This document shows, in pieces, positions 15,231 through 26,804 of a DNA stretch of 28,900 nucleotides (position 1 is the first letter of the stretch; every line of letters starts with the position of its first letter). The translations under genes were made by a program, and so were the position numbers. The stretch comes from Candidatus Krumholzibacteriia bacterium. Lineage in GTDB: Bacteria; Krumholzibacteriota; Krumholzibacteriia; G020349025. The stretch is taken from contig DASRJW010000046.1 in NCBI GenBank assembly GCA_035649275.1, positions 1-28,900 of the forward strand, in the 5' to 3' direction. A model generated the notes under the pieces. It worked only from the letters and a program-made list of their open reading frames with translations, was not told where the DNA came from and searched no databases.

Positions 15231-16201
15231 CAGGACTCCTCTTGCAGCAGGCGCTCGATCTCGCACGCCGCTTCGAGGGCGCGGATGCCAGCGTCGGCGC
15301 CGACCAGGGGCGGGGTGCCGTCGCGCGCCGCGGCGAGGAAGCTCTGCAGCTCGGCGCGGAGCGGTTCCTCCCGCACCACCGGCACCGGCACGGGCTCCAG
15401 CGCCGTCAGGGGGTCCGGGGCCTCGCCGCGCCCCAGCGCCGCCTGGAAGGCCTCCGGGTCGAAGCCCGGGCGGCGCCGCACCATCGCCACTTCCTCGCGC
15501 AGCAAATCCACCGAGAGGTAGCTGTGGCGCTGGAAGAAGCGAATCTTGCGCATCCGCTCCAGGGAAATGCGGCTCGCTGTGAGGTTGGCGACGCAGCCGT
15601 TGGCGAAGCGCAGCCGGGTGTGAGCGATGTCGGTGGAGCCACCGAGCACGGCGACGCCGGAGGCGGCGATGGAATCGATGTCGACGCCGATGCAATCGAG
15701 GAGCAAGTCCAGATCGTGGATCATCAGGTCCAGCACCACGGCCACGTCAGCGCCCCGGCGGCCGAAGGGCGCCAGCCGGTGGCATTCGACGAAGCGCGGC
15801 GCGTGCAGGTGCTGCGCCGCGGCGCGCATCGCCGGGTTGAAGCGCTCCACGTGCCCGACTTGCAACAGCCGCTGCCGGCGCTGCGCCAGGTCGCGGAGCC
15901 GGCGCGCTTCCTCGACGTTGGCCGCGATCGGCTTTTCCACCAGCACGTGCAGCCCCGCCTCGAGGCAGGCGCTTGCCACCTCGAGATGCAGCGGCGTCGG
16001 GACGCAGACGCTCACCGCTTCGGCGCGGTCGAGGAGGGCATCGCGGTGCGGGAAGGCCTGGCAACCGGCGCGTGCCGCGGCCGCCGCCGCGGCCGCCGGG
16101 TCGGGATCGTAGACGCCGACCAACTCGGCTTCCGCCAGCTCCGCGTAGACCCGGGCATGCTCGCGGCCCAGATGGCCCGTACCGAGAACGGCGACGCGCA
16201 C
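15230..16201 (-). CDS. Gfo/Idh/MocA family NAD(P)-dependent oxidoreductase in the lpx operon
   Basis: This 323-residue protein opens with the dinucleotide-binding motif VAVLGTGHLG (3-12). VSVCVPTPLHLEVA (63-76) and the family lysine in LVEKPIA (87-93) follow, then a C-terminal alpha/beta domain with MIHDLDLLLD holding the catalytic-site histidine. Relatives oxidise or reduce sugars, often UDP-sugars. An alanine run (residues 36-43) lies just after the first beta-alpha-beta unit. It lies between lpxA and lpxB, where some bacteria carry lpxI. A sugar-modifying role in lipid A (for example GnnA-like 3-oxidation of UDP-GlcNAc) is conceivable, but no GnnB-like aminotransferase is nearby. The start is GTG with GAGGAGG upstream. 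Confidence 0.87.
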   Translation of the reverse strand: MRVAVLGTGHLGREHARVYAELAEAELVGVYDPDPAAAAAAAARAGCQAFPHRDALLDRAEAVSVCVPTPLHLEVASACLEAGLHVLVEKPIAANVEEARRLRDLAQRRQRLLQVGHVERFNPAMRAAAQHLHAPRFVECHRLAPFGRRGADVAVVLDLMIHDLDLLLDCIGVDIDSIAASGVAVLGGSTDIAHTRLRFANGCVANLTASRISLERMRKIRFFQRHSYLSVDLLREEVAMVRRRPGFDPEAFQAALGRGEAPDPLTALEPVPVPVVREEPLRAELQSFLAAARDGTPPLVGADAGIRALEAACEIERLLQEES

Positions 16202-16228
16202 GCTCGCCTCCTCAAGGCGCGGCGGCGC

Positions 16229-17002
16229 CTAGGTGGTGATGCCCCGTTCCGAGGTGGTGATGAAGTCGATCAAGGTGCGCACGTCGTCATCGGCGCCGAA
16301 CTCTGCTCGCAGGCGCTCCACCGCCTGGCCGACGTTGAGGCCCGAGCGGAAGAGGATGCGGTAGGCGCGCTTGAGCACCGCGCGGCGGTCCTCGTCGAAA
16401 CCGTGGCGTTCGAGGCCCACGGTGTTGAGGCCGACGACACGCAGGGGGTAACCACCGCAGCGCGCGAAGGGGGGTACGTCCTTCGGCACCCGGAAACCGC
16501 CGCCGATGATGGAGTGGGCGCCGATGCGCACGAACTGGTGCACCGGGGTGACACCGCCCACGATGGCGTGATCGTGCACCTCCACGTGGCCGGCCAGATT
16601 CACCGAGTTGGCGAGGATGACGCCGTCGCCGAGGCGGCAATTGTGCGCCACGTGGCAGTACGCCATGAGCAAGCAGCCGGCGCCGACGCTGGTCGTTTCC
16701 CCCTCGATGCAGGCCAGGTGGATGGTGGCGTATTCGCGGATGGTGTTGCCGTCGCCGATGCGCACCATGGTGGGTTCGCCGCGGTACTTCAGGTCCTGGG
16801 GTACGGCGCCGACCACCGCGCCATGGAAGATCTTGTTGTCCCGCCCGATGTGGGTGCGGCCCTCGAGGACCACGTGGGCGCCGATCCAGGTGCCCGCACC
16901 GACGGCGACCTCGGCGCCGATGCAGGCGTAGGGCCCGACGACCACATTCGCCTCCAGCTCGGCCCGGGGGTGCACCACGGCGGTGGGGTGGATGTCCAGC
17001 AT
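16229..17002 (-). CDS. lpxA: UDP-N-acetylglucosamine O-acyltransferase
   Basis: This 257-residue left-handed beta-helix protein performs the first lipid A step, transferring a 3-hydroxyacyl chain from ACP to UDP-GlcNAc. Hexapeptide repeats run from residue 1 to about 185. Diagnostic segments are [45 protein letters not shown], and AYCHVAHNC with the catalytic His (120). PVHQFVRIG is followed by VGLNTVGLERHGF, which starts the helical C-terminal domain. The ATG overlaps the LpxC-FabZ stop (TGATG). Length is usual. Confidence 0.95.
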   Translation of the reverse strand: MLDIHPTAVVHPRAELEANVVVGPYACIGAEVAVGAGTWIGAHVVLEGRTHIGRDNKIFHGAVVGAVPQDLKYRGEPTMVRIGDGNTIREYATIHLACIEGETTSVGAGCLLMAYCHVAHNCRLGDGVILANSVNLAGHVEVHDHAIVGGVTPVHQFVRIGAHSIIGGGFRVPKDVPPFARCGGYPLRVVGLNTVGLERHGFDEDRRAVLKRAYRILFRSGLNVGQAVERLRAEFGADDDVRTLIDFITTSERGITT

Positions 17003-18321
17003 CACGGCCTCTCCGCGATGGTGGAAAGGAGGGTCGCCTCGGCGACGAGGTCGCCGTCGACGAAGGCTTTGCCCTCCATCTTGCACACCGTGCCGCCGAA
17101 GCGCACCAGCTGCAGCTCGAGGCGCAGCTGATCGCCGGGGTGGACGGGCTTGCGGAAGCGGGCCTTGTCGATGCCGGCGAAGTACATGAGGTGGCGCTTG
17201 GGGTCGTCCACGGAGTTCATGAGCAGGACGCCGCCGCACTGCGCCATGGCCTCGATGATGAGCACCGCCGGCATCACCGGCAGGCCGGGGAAATGGCCCT
17301 GGAAGAAGGGCTCGTTGTAGGTGACGTTCTTGATGCCCACGACCCGCTTGCCATCTTCCAGCTCGAGGATGCGGTCCACCAGCATGATCGGGTAGCGGTG
17401 CGGCATGATTTCCAGGATGGCGCGCACGTCCATGAGCCCCTTGGCCTCCCCCTTCGGGCGCGGCGGCGGCCCCTGGTGCGTGGCCAGCATGCGGCGCACG
17501 AAGTCGGCGTTGGTGCGGTGGCCGGAGCGCACGGCGATGACGTGTCCCCGCAGCGGCCGCCCGAGCAGTGCCAGATCCCCGAGCAGGTCCAGGATCTTGT
17601 GGCGGACGAACTCGTCGGGGAAGCGCAGCGGCACGTCGTTGACGATGTGATCGCCATCCACGACCACGGCGTTGTCCAGGGTGCCGCCACGGATGAAGCC
17701 GCGCTCGCGCAACTCCACCACCTCGCTCATCAGGGCGAAGGTGCGGGCCGGGGCGATCTCCCGCGCGAAGGTCTCCGGGTCGATGTCGAAGCTGGCTTTC
17801 TGCGTGGCGATGAGCGGGTTGTCGTAATGGATGGTGAAGCTGACCCGGAAGCCGTCGTAAGGCACCGCGGTCACCTCCACGCCGTCCTGCTGCAACGACA
17901 CGGTCTCCCGCACCTCCAGAGGCCGCCGCAGCGCCGCTTGCTGCACCACACCGGCGCGGCGCAGGACCTCGACGTACGGGGCGCAGCTGCCGTCGTGCGG
18001 CTCCCCCGGTTCGTCGCCATCGATCTCGATGTAGGCGTTGTCGATGCCGAGGCCGGAGAGCGCCGCCAGCACGTGTTCCACCGTGTGGATGCGAGCCCCG
18101 TGGCGCTCCAGCGTGGTGTTGCGCGGCACCGCCACATCACGCGGGGCGAATTCGATGCGCGCCGGGACATCCACCGGCGGCTCCAGGTCGGTGCGGCGGA
18201 AGACGAGGCCGGTGCCCTCGGGGGCCGGCTTGAAGCGCATGAGAGTACGGTGGCCCGTGTGCAGGCCGACGCCGGTGACCTCACAGGGAGCCGCGATGGT
18301 GCACTGGCTCGTGGCGCTCAC
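17002..18321 (-). CDS. lpxC-fabZ: Bifunctional LpxC (UDP-3-O-acyl-GlcNAc deacetylase) / FabZ (3-hydroxyacyl-ACP dehydratase)
   Basis: This is a 439-residue fusion. Residues 1-285 are LpxC, the zinc deacetylase that commits lipid A synthesis: [10 protein letters not shown] (14-23), [10 protein letters not shown] with zinc ligand His83, HDGSCAPYV, and [14 protein letters not shown] with ligands His241 and Asp245, then GHRTNADF with the general-acid His268. Residues 298-439 are Fab[29 protein letters not shown] with catalytic His343, and IIEAMAQ with Glu357. Fused LpxC-FabZ is known from Bacteroidota and relatives. The GTG start overlaps the lpxD stop (GTGA), with GGGGAG eight bases upstream. 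Confidence 0.94.
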   Translation of the reverse strand: MSATSQCTIAAPCEVTGVGLHTGHRTLMRFKPAPEGTGLVFRRTDLEPPVDVPARIEFAPRDVAVPRNTTLERHGARIHTVEHVLAALSGLGIDNAYIEIDGDEPGEPHDGSCAPYVEVLRRAGVVQQAALRRPLEVRETVSLQQDGVEVTAVPYDGFRVSFTIHYDNPLIATQKASFDIDPETFAREIAPARTFALMSEVVELRERGFIRGGTLDNAVVVDGDHIVNDVPLRFPDEFVRHKILDLLGDLALLGRPLRGHVIAVRSGHRTNADFVRRMLATHQGPPPRPKGEAKGLMDVRAILEIMPHRYPIMLVDRILELEDGKRVVGIKNVTYNEPFFQGHFPGLPVMPAVLIIEAMAQCGGVLLMNSVDDPKRHLMYFAGIDKARFRKPVHPGDQLRLELQLVRFGGTVCKMEGKAFVDGDLVAEATLLSTIAERP

Positions 18322-19418
18322 GAGGGGCGCTCCCCGCCGGCGTTGCCCCGCTCCAGCGCCTCCAGGCGCTTCTCCAAAGCGCGGATGGTGTCGAGCAGCT
18401 CGGGGAGACGGGCCATGACGGCGCGCTGGCGCAATTCCTTCAGGTGCGGTCTCGCCGGGTACCCGGAGACCGTGGTCGCCGCCGGCACCGAGCCGATGAC
18501 GCCGCTCTGGGCGCCGATGACCGCGCCGTCGCCGATGTGGATGTGCCCCACCACGCCGGCCTGGCCGGCAAGCTTCACCCCGGCGCCGATCTCCGTGCTG
18601 CCGGAGATCCCCACTTGGGCGCAGAGGACGCTGGTGCGGCCGATCTTCACGTTGTGGGCGATCTGTACCAGGTTGTCGATCTTGGTGCCGCGGCCGATCG
18701 TCGTGGTCCCGGTGGTGGCGCGGTCGATGCAGGCGTTCGCCCCGATCTCGACGTCGTCCTCGATGACCACGTGCCCCAGGTGCGGAACCTTGTGCAGAGT
18801 GTCGTGCTCGCGCACGTAGCCGAAACCATCGCTGCCGATCACCGCACCGGCCTGCACGATGACGCGATCGCCGATGCGGGTGGAGGGGTAGATGGTGACA
18901 TTCGGATGGATGAAGCAATCGGCGCCGAGGCGGGAGTCGCGGCGCAGCACCGTGCCGGGGAGCAAGGTGGCGCGGTCGCCGATCTCGACGCCGCTTTCCA
19001 GGACCACGTGGGCGCCGATGGCCACCTCGTCACCCAAGCGCACGCTCGGGTCGATGACGGCGGTGGGATGGATGCCGCGGGGGATGGAGAGCGCCGTCGC
19101 CTCGCTGAAGCGCCGCAAGACCAGGCTGAAGGCCAGCGCCGGGTCCCCGACCCGCACCGCCGGGCGGTCGACGCTCTCCTGCGGCGTCACCAGGACCGCC
19201 GCGGCGCGGCTGTGCTTCAGCGCCGCGCGATACCGCCGTTGCGCCAGGAAAGTGAGATCCCCTTCGACGGCGTCATGGATGCCGGCCAGGCCGGTGATCC
19301 ACGGATCCTCGTCCCCGACCAGCTGCCCGTGGACGAGGGCCGCCACCTCGGAGAGGCGCAGGCGTACTGACAACGCCGGCGCAGGGCGCGCCAGCGCAAC
19401 GAACTTGTTCGCGCTCAT
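18318..19418 (-). CDS. lpxD: UDP-3-O-(3-hydroxyacyl)glucosamine N-acyltransferase
   Basis: This 366-residue trimeric hexapeptide acyltransferase adds the N-linked 3-hydroxyacyl chain after LpxC deacetylation. The N-terminal uridine-binding domain (about 15-110) includes [11 protein letters not shown]. The beta-helix runs from [11 protein letters not shown] (115) to about 335 and includes GSDGFGY (195-201) and the catalytic His255 in [10 protein letters not shown] short C-terminal coiled helix ([16 protein letters not shown]) is typical. The ATG at 19418 has GAAGG seven bases upstream. It is 48 bases after ompH, the common ompH-lpxD order. Confidence 0.95.
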   Translation of the reverse strand: MSANKFVALARPAPALSVRLRLSEVAALVHGQLVGDEDPWITGLAGIHDAVEGDLTFLAQRRYRAALKHSRAAAVLVTPQESVDRPAVRVGDPALAFSLVLRRFSEATALSIPRGIHPTAVIDPSVRLGDEVAIGAHVVLESGVEIGDRATLLPGTVLRRDSRLGADCFIHPNVTIYPSTRIGDRVIVQAGAVIGSDGFGYVREHDTLHKVPHLGHVVIEDDVEIGANACIDRATTGTTTIGRGTKIDNLVQIAHNVKIGRTSVLCAQVGISGSTEIGAGVKLAGQAGVVGHIHIGDGAVIGAQSGVIGSVPAATTVSGYPARPHLKELRQRAVMARLPELLDTIRALEKRLEALERGNAGGERPS

Positions 19419-19466
19419 GGGTTGACCTTCGGGATGGCGGGTGGCCCGCGTTCGGCGCCCCACGCC

Positions 19467-20009
19467 TTACTTGGCGGCGTTGAGGCGCTCGATGATCTTG
19501 TCGGTCAGGTCGACGCTGGGAGACGCATAAGCGATCCCCAGGCTGGCGCTGTCGAAGATCATCGTGTACTTCTCTTGCTCCCCCAACTCGCGGACGATGA
19601 CATTCACCCGATCGAGGATGGGGCGGAGCAACTCTTCCCTCTTGCGTGCGGCCTCGCCGCTCGGCCCGAAGATCTGCTGGTAGTACGCCTCGAGATCCTT
19701 GCTGCGTTTCTCGAGCTCGCTCAGCTTCTCGCGCTTCTTGGCGTCGCTCAGCATGAGCTCCTGGGCCTTGAAGTCTTCCTCCATGGCTTTGAGCTCGCGG
19801 GAGCGCGTGTCCACTGTCTGGTTCCACGCTTCCCGTTGCTTGGCGAACTGCGCCTCGGCGTCCTTGTAGCCACTGAAGGCTTGGAGCACCTTTTCGGCGT
19901 CGATGTAGCCCAGCTTGATCTCCTGGGCCGCTAGCGGTCGGGCCACGGCCGCCGCAACCAGGGTGAGCATGGTCGCAGAAATGCACCAGGTTGGCAAGAA
20001 TCGTTTCAT
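19467..20009 (-). CDS. skp: OmpH/Skp-family periplasmic chaperone
   Basis: This is a 180-residue protein. A signal peptide covers about residues 1-28 and ends at LAAQE. The mature start IKLGYIDAEKVLQAFSGYKDA is the OmpH/Skp N-terminal strand. A long charged coiled-coil arm (about 50-130: KAMEEDFKAQ, KKREKLSELEKRSKDLEAYY) follows. The C-terminal EKYTMIFDSASLGIAYASPSVDLTDKIIERLN completes the core. Such chaperones hold unfolded outer-membrane proteins for BamA, whose gene lies just upstream. The ATG has GGGGAG nine bases upstream. Confidence 0.92.
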   Translation of the reverse strand: MKRFLPTWCISATMLTLVAAAVARPLAAQEIKLGYIDAEKVLQAFSGYKDAEAQFAKQREAWNQTVDTRSRELKAMEEDFKAQELMLSDAKKREKLSELEKRSKDLEAYYQQIFGPSGEAARKREELLRPILDRVNVIVRELGEQEKYTMIFDSASLGIAYASPSVDLTDKIIERLNAAK

Positions 20010-20055
20010 CGGCCGCAACTCCCCACCTTTGCGAAGGGTTTTCGTCCTGTACTGC

Positions 20056-20076
20056 GCCGGCAGTACGCCTGCCGGC
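20056..20076 (-). other. Perfect hairpin in the bamA-skp intergenic region
   Basis: GCCGGCAG and CTGCCGGC form an 8-bp perfect stem with a 5-base loop, 47 bases before the skp ATG. No T-run follows on either strand, so it is not a canonical terminator. It may separate or stabilise the bamA and skp-lpx messages. Confidence 0.45.
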
Positions 20077-20148
20077 TCGGAACACGCCCCGGCGCGCCAG
20101 GGCGATCGAGGCTTCCCCACCGTGCGCCCGGAATCCTCCTGGAACCGC

Positions 20149-22587
20149 TCAGAAGAAGTTGCCGAAGCGGAAGTGGAAATTCCAGCTCGGCACCCGGCGT
20201 CCGCTGGTAGTGACGCGATCGAAGCCGTAGGCGTAATCGAGACCGAGCAAACCGATCATGGGCACCTCCACCCGGATGCCGGCACCGGCGCCCTTGCGCA
20301 GGTCGGAGAAATCCGCCTCGGCCATGCTGTTCCAGGTGTTACCGGCGTCGAAGAAGAGAGCGCCGTGGACGCGGGGACTGAAGGGATAGCGCAACTCGCT
20401 GGACCACAGCACCAGCGCCTGACCGCCGACGAAGGGCTCGTTCCCCAGCGGGTAGATCTCGAACTCGTCGTAACCGCGCACCGGGTAGATGAAGACGCCG
20501 CCGGGGCGGAAGAGCTCGTCGTTGGGCACGGCCTTGTTCTCGAGTCCCGTGAGCACGCCGATCCGGCTGCGCAGCGCCAAGGTGAACTTGGACAAACCCA
20601 GACGCTGGTACCAGGCCAGCTCCACCTCGTTGTGCAGGAAGCTGACGTCGCCGCCCAGGAAGGTGCCGAAGAGGTCGCCGTTCCATTCGGCCTCGGAACC
20701 GCGGGTCGGGAAGAACGGGCTGTCGGTGGAGTTCCGCCGGAGCGTGAGCCCCGTGCTGCGGCGGCGGCCGTCCTGCAGCGAAAGCCGCGTCCGCAGGTCC
20801 ACCGCCGGATCGATGTCGGTGAAGGTGACGTTTTCCGCCCGGTAGCGCCAGGAGACGGTGGTGAAGTCCAGCAGGTCGAGCCGGCGGCCGAGGCGCAAGG
20901 CGCCGCCGGTGCGTTGGGTGCGGTAGAAGCTGTTCACCCGCGTGCGCCCGGCGCTGTTGAAGAGGTCCACCGTCAAGGTCATGGGGCTGTCGAACAGCCA
21001 CGGCTGGGTGTAGCTGAAGTTGATGTCGTTGCGCACGCGGCTGAACTCCCAGCGAAAGGAAACGCGCTTGCCGGTGCCGAAGAGGTTGGTCTCCGCCATC
21101 TCGAAAAAGCCGGTGAGGGCGTTGACGGCGCTGTAGCCGGCGCCGGCCCCGAGCTGCCCGGTCTGCTTCTCCACCACTTTGACTTCCAGGTCGACGCTGC
21201 CGTCCTCCCGGGGCCGCAGACCCTCGGGCGGGATGTTGATGTCTTCGAAGAAGCCGAGTTGGAAGACATCGCGCATGGAACGCTGCAACAGGGAGCGGTC
21301 GAAGGTCTCCCCGGGCACCAGGCTGAACTCGCGCAGCACCACCTTGTCCTGGGTCTTGGTGTTGCCGAGGACCCGGATGTGGTGCAGCCGCGCTTGCTGC
21401 CCTTCGGAGATGTCGTAGGTCACGTTCACCAGGTCGCCCTGGATGTCCTTCCGCGGCGCCGCGGTGAAGTAGAAGTATCCCCGGTCCTGGTAGAGGCCGA
21501 AGAGGGCCTGGGTGGTGGCCTCGAAGGCGCTCTGGTCGAAGGGAGCGCCGGGGAACAAGCGCACTACGCGGTGGATCTCGTTGTCGGCGAACACCGTGTT
21601 CCCCTTCCACTCCACTTTGCCGACCCGGTACTGCTTGCCCTCCTCGATGCGGATGCGCAGCGTCAGGTCCTTGCCGTTGGCGGCGAGCTCGGTGTCGTGG
21701 CTGAGAACGCGGCCGTCCAGATAGCCGAGGGAGTGGTAGTAGGCGGCGATCTTGTCGAAGTCCTGCTTTAGCGCCTCGGGCTTGAGGTCGCCGCCGCTCC
21801 ACAGGCCGTTCGTGCTCGTCTGCATCTGCTTGCGCAGCTTCTCGGCCGGAACCCGTTCGTTGCCCGCGAAGACGATCTGGCGAATCGAGGCCTTTTGCCC
21901 TTCCTGCACCTGCCAGACCAGGGACCAGTCGCCGCCCTCGGCGGCGAGGAGCGTGTCGCGCACCCCAGCGCTCTGGTAGCCCTTGTCCCGGTAGGTTTCC
22001 AGGATCTTGTCGCGGTCGCGCTGGCGCTGCCAGGGCGCGACGAAGCTGCCGGCACTGAGGCTCACCGCCGCCCGCAGATCGGATTCCTTGAGAGCGTCGA
22101 GACCTTCGAAGCGCACCTGGGAGAGCCGCGGGAACTCCTGCACCGTGACGTAGAGGATCACGCCGCCTTCCGCCTCTTCCCCTTCCACCCGCACGTCGGC
22201 GAAGCGACCCTTCTTGGTGAGCTCCTCCACCGCCCGGGCCAAACGCCGCGGATCGAAGGGATCCCCGGGGCGGACAGCGAACCATTGCAGCACCGTTTCC
22301 TTCGGCACCTTGACGTTGCCTTCCACCTCGACCCGGAGCACCGGCGGCACGCCCGACACCGACGGCACCGAGGGCCGGAGCAGGTTGGAAGGCGCTGGCT
22401 CCGCAGCCGGAGGCAGCGGCGTCGGGGCTTGCGTCGGCGCCGAGGGTGGCGGCGCCGGCGAGGCAGGCACCGAATCGGGGCGGGCCGGTTGCGACGCGGC
22501 GGCGCCGGCGCAGAGCACCAGAGCTCCCGCCGCGAGCCCGCAGCGATGCAGCAAGCCATTCTTTTCCAGGAACTTGCGCTCTCGCAT
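20149..22587 (-). CDS. bamA: Outer membrane protein assembly factor BamA
   Basis: This 812-residue Omp85 protein is the core of the machinery that inserts beta-barrels into the outer membrane. A signal peptide (1-32) is followed by a proline-rich linker (about 35-82), unusual for BamA. POTRA-type repeats run from about 83 to 430 (starts such as VLRVEVEGNVKV, SQVRFEGLDAL, IRQIVFAGNERV, KVEWKGNTVF, LHHIRVLGNTKT), five in all. The barrel follows and contains the conserved VRGYDEF loop-6 motif and ends in NFHFRFGNFF with the terminal Phe. The ATG at 22587 has GGAGAGAGG upstream; the frame is open further up, over clpC, but that is only chance. Confidence 0.95.
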   Translation of the reverse strand: MRERKFLEKNGLLHRCGLAAGALVLCAGAAASQPARPDSVPASPAPPPSAPTQAPTPLPPAAEPAPSNLLRPSVPSVSGVPPVLRVEVEGNVKVPKETVLQWFAVRPGDPFDPRRLARAVEELTKKGRFADVRVEGEEAEGGVILYVTVQEFPRLSQVRFEGLDALKESDLRAAVSLSAGSFVAPWQRQRDRDKILETYRDKGYQSAGVRDTLLAAEGGDWSLVWQVQEGQKASIRQIVFAGNERVPAEKLRKQMQTSTNGLWSGGDLKPEALKQDFDKIAAYYHSLGYLDGRVLSHDTELAANGKDLTLRIRIEEGKQYRVGKVEWKGNTVFADNEIHRVVRLFPGAPFDQSAFEATTQALFGLYQDRGYFYFTAAPRKDIQGDLVNVTYDISEGQQARLHHIRVLGNTKTQDKVVLREFSLVPGETFDRSLLQRSMRDVFQLGFFEDINIPPEGLRPREDGSVDLEVKVVEKQTGQLGAGAGYSAVNALTGFFEMAETNLFGTGKRVSFRWEFSRVRNDINFSYTQPWLFDSPMTLTVDLFNSAGRTRVNSFYRTQRTGGALRLGRRLDLLDFTTVSWRYRAENVTFTDIDPAVDLRTRLSLQDGRRRSTGLTLRRNSTDSPFFPTRGSEAEWNGDLFGTFLGGDVSFLHNEVELAWYQRLGLSKFTLALRSRIGVLTGLENKAVPNDELFRPGGVFIYPVRGYDEFEIYPLGNEPFVGGQALVLWSSELRYPFSPRVHGALFFDAGNTWNSMAEADFSDLRKGAGAGIRVEVPMIGLLGLDYAYGFDRVTTSGRRVPSWNFHFRFGNFF

Positions 22588-22663
22588 CGACCTCTCTCCA
22601 GAGACCCCGGGGGCCGCTGTCCGCCCCCCAAGGTAACCAGGAGGCGGTCGGAAGGACAGAAGC

Positions 22664-22707
22664 AAAAAGGGCCCAGGCCCCCCCCTAGGGAGGGTGCCAC
22701 GGGCCCT
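22664..22707 (-). terminator. Rho-independent terminator after clpC
   Basis: On the minus strand AGGGCCC(G) pairs with (T)GGGCCCT, with further GGC/GCC and CCC/GGG pairs inside a small loop, and TTTTT (22668-22664) follows. It starts 21 bases after the clpC stop. It should separate the lysS-lol-mcsAB-clpC transcript from bamA. No strong promoter for bamA is visible in the remaining 77 bases, so some readthrough is likely. Confidence 0.75.
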
Positions 22708-22727
22708 GTGTCGCGTCCTGGCGCCCC

Positions 22728-25166
<2,439 letters not shown>

Positions 25167-25208
25167 CGCCTGCCTCCGCGCAGCCGCGTCACTATACCAC
25201 CGGCGCCG

Positions 25209-26804
25209 TCAGTTCTGCGAGCCCTCGAGTCGCTTGCGAATGGCCGCGGCGCGCCAGATGCTGCGCTGCACCGCGTCACCGTCGCTGCCTGCGAGCAATT
25301 CCGTGTGCGCTTCCTGTCCCAAGGTCAGGATCTCCGTCAGCACCTGCCGCGACAGATCCAGGATGCCTGTGCTCGCACCGAGACGCAACATGGAAGCGTG
25401 CTGCAGGGTCTCTTGCGCGTTGAGCTTGCGCGCGTGGCGCAAGATCCCGTAGGAACGCCAGATGCGGTCTTCGAGCAAGCTCCGTGCCCTGGACAGGAGC
25501 GCTTCCTGACTCTGCTTCTCCTTGACGATGAGATCGTGGGTGACACCTTCGAGACGTTCCAGGATCTCCTCCTCCCGCAGTCCCAGGGTGAGAGCGTTGG
25601 AGACCTGGAAGAAATTCCCCAGCGCCGCCGAACCCTCGCCGTGATAACCCCGCACGGTGACGCCAAGACGGTGCAGCGCTGCCAGCTCGCCCTCCATGCG
25701 GTTGTCCAGTACCAACCCCGGCAGGTGCAGGAGCACCGAGGCACGCATGCCCGTCCCGGTGTTGGTGGGACAGGCGGTGAGGAAACCGAGGCCGTCGTCG
25801 AAGGCGAACTCCAGGCGTTCCTCCAAGGACGCCTCCAGCCGCGTCGCCGCGCTTTGGGCGCGCTCCAGGTCGAGGCCGCTGCACAGCGCCTGGAGGCGCA
25901 TATGGTCTTCCTCGTTGATGATGAAGGAGACGCTCTCGTCGCCGGCGATGACGACGCCGCGCTCCGCCGGCGCGTCCACCACCTCCTGGCTCAAGAGCTG
26001 GCGCTCCCCCAGGATGCGGCGCTCCACCGGTTGCAGCGGCGCCAGCACCAGGCGCAGCTCGCCGCTCTCCAGGCCGAGCGCTTCAGTGCGGGCCAGGATT
26101 TCCCGCAGCGCCGCGGCCCGTGCCTCCGGCCCGGCACCTTGGGGGAAGACGCGGTCCGCCAGATTGCGGGCGAGGCGGATGCGGGTGGAAAGGACGATCT
26201 CCTGTTCCGGACCCTCGCCGCGCAGCCATACGCTGGGGCGGCGCACCAGCTCGCTCACCGAGCGGGCAGCGCTCGGGCCTGCCGCGGGCGCCGCCGGCGC
26301 CGGGAGCACCGCGCCGCTCTCGGTGGCCCGGATGTCGTCCCGCAGTCGCGCCGCGCGTTCGTAGTCCTCGGTGCGCACGGCGAGCTCGAGCTCGCGGCGC
26401 AGATGTCCCAGACGTTCGCGCTTCTCCCCGCCGACAGCGCTGCCGCCGGGGCGGCGGCCGGTGTGCCGCGTCTGCCGGTGGATCTCTTGCAACAACTTGA
26501 GCAGCGATTCGCCGAAGCCGGCGTAGCAGCTCGGACAGCCGAGACGGCCGCGCTCTTGGAACTGGGCGAAGGTGAGCCCGCAGCGGCTGCAGCGCAAGGC
26601 CGGCGCCGGCGGCGCGCTCTCGCTCTCCGGCTTGGCGAGAGAAGAGAGCAGCTGGTCCACGTCCGGCCCTTCCTCGAGGAGTCCGCGCTCTTCGGCGCAG
26701 CCCCTGCAGATGAAGAGTTTGGCGACCCGGGCCTCGGCAATCTCGGTGTAGTGCACCGAGGCGGGGTTCTTCTCGCACAGTTCGCACAGTGCCTTGTCGC
26801 TCAC
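25209..26804 (-). CDS. mcsB: McsA-McsB fusion: zinc-finger activator plus protein-arginine kinase
   Basis: This is a single 531-residue frame. Residues 1-165 are McsA-like: four CxxC pairs (Cys7/10, 33/36, 72/75, 90/93) for two zinc sites and a UVR motif (HLRRELELAVRTEDYERAA, 134-152). After an Ala/Pro linker (about 168-180), residues 185-531 are the McsB kinase. Its features are VLSTRIRLARN (204-214, phosphate binding), NEEDH (297-301), CPTNTGTGMRAS with the phosphagen-kinase Cys345, RGYHGEGSAALGNFFQ (385-400) and LEDRIWRSYGILRHA. In Firmicutes McsA and McsB are separate proteins; McsB phosphorylates arginines and marks proteins for ClpC-ClpP. The GTG start overlaps the lolD stop (GTGA), with GGAG eight bases upstream. 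No CtsR repressor is present. Confidence 0.92.
   Translation of the reverse strand: MSDKALCELCEKNPASVHYTEIAEARVAKLFICRGCAEERGLLEEGPDVDQLLSSLAKPESESAPPAPALRCSRCGLTFAQFQERGRLGCPSCYAGFGESLLKLLQEIHRQTRHTGRRPGGSAVGGEKRERLGHLRRELELAVRTEDYERAARLRDDIRATESGAVLPAPAAPAAGPSAARSVSELVRRPSVWLRGEGPEQEIVLSTRIRLARNLADRVFPQGAGPEARAAALREILARTEALGLESGELRLVLAPLQPVERRILGERQLLSQEVVDAPAERGVVIAGDESVSFIINEEDHMRLQALCSGLDLERAQSAATRLEASLEERLEFAFDDGLGFLTACPTNTGTGMRASVLLHLPGLVLDNRMEGELAALHRLGVTVRGYHGEGSAALGNFFQVSNALTLGLREEEILERLEGVTHDLIVKEKQSQEALLSRARSLLEDRIWRSYGILRHARKLNAQETLQHASMLRLGASTGILDLSRQVLTEILTLGQEAHTELLAGSDGDAVQRSIWRAAAIRKRLEGSQN

Noticed and set aside
16060-16110. GCC/GGC-rich tract considered as a simple repeat or fragile site
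   Set aside because: It encodes an alanine run in the Gfo/Idh protein and is short and imperfect.
15242-17131. Long plus-strand open frame antisense to the Gfo/Idh gene and lpxA
   Set aside because: The translation is rich in Ala/Gly/Val/His without a family motif, and the minus-strand genes are unambiguous.
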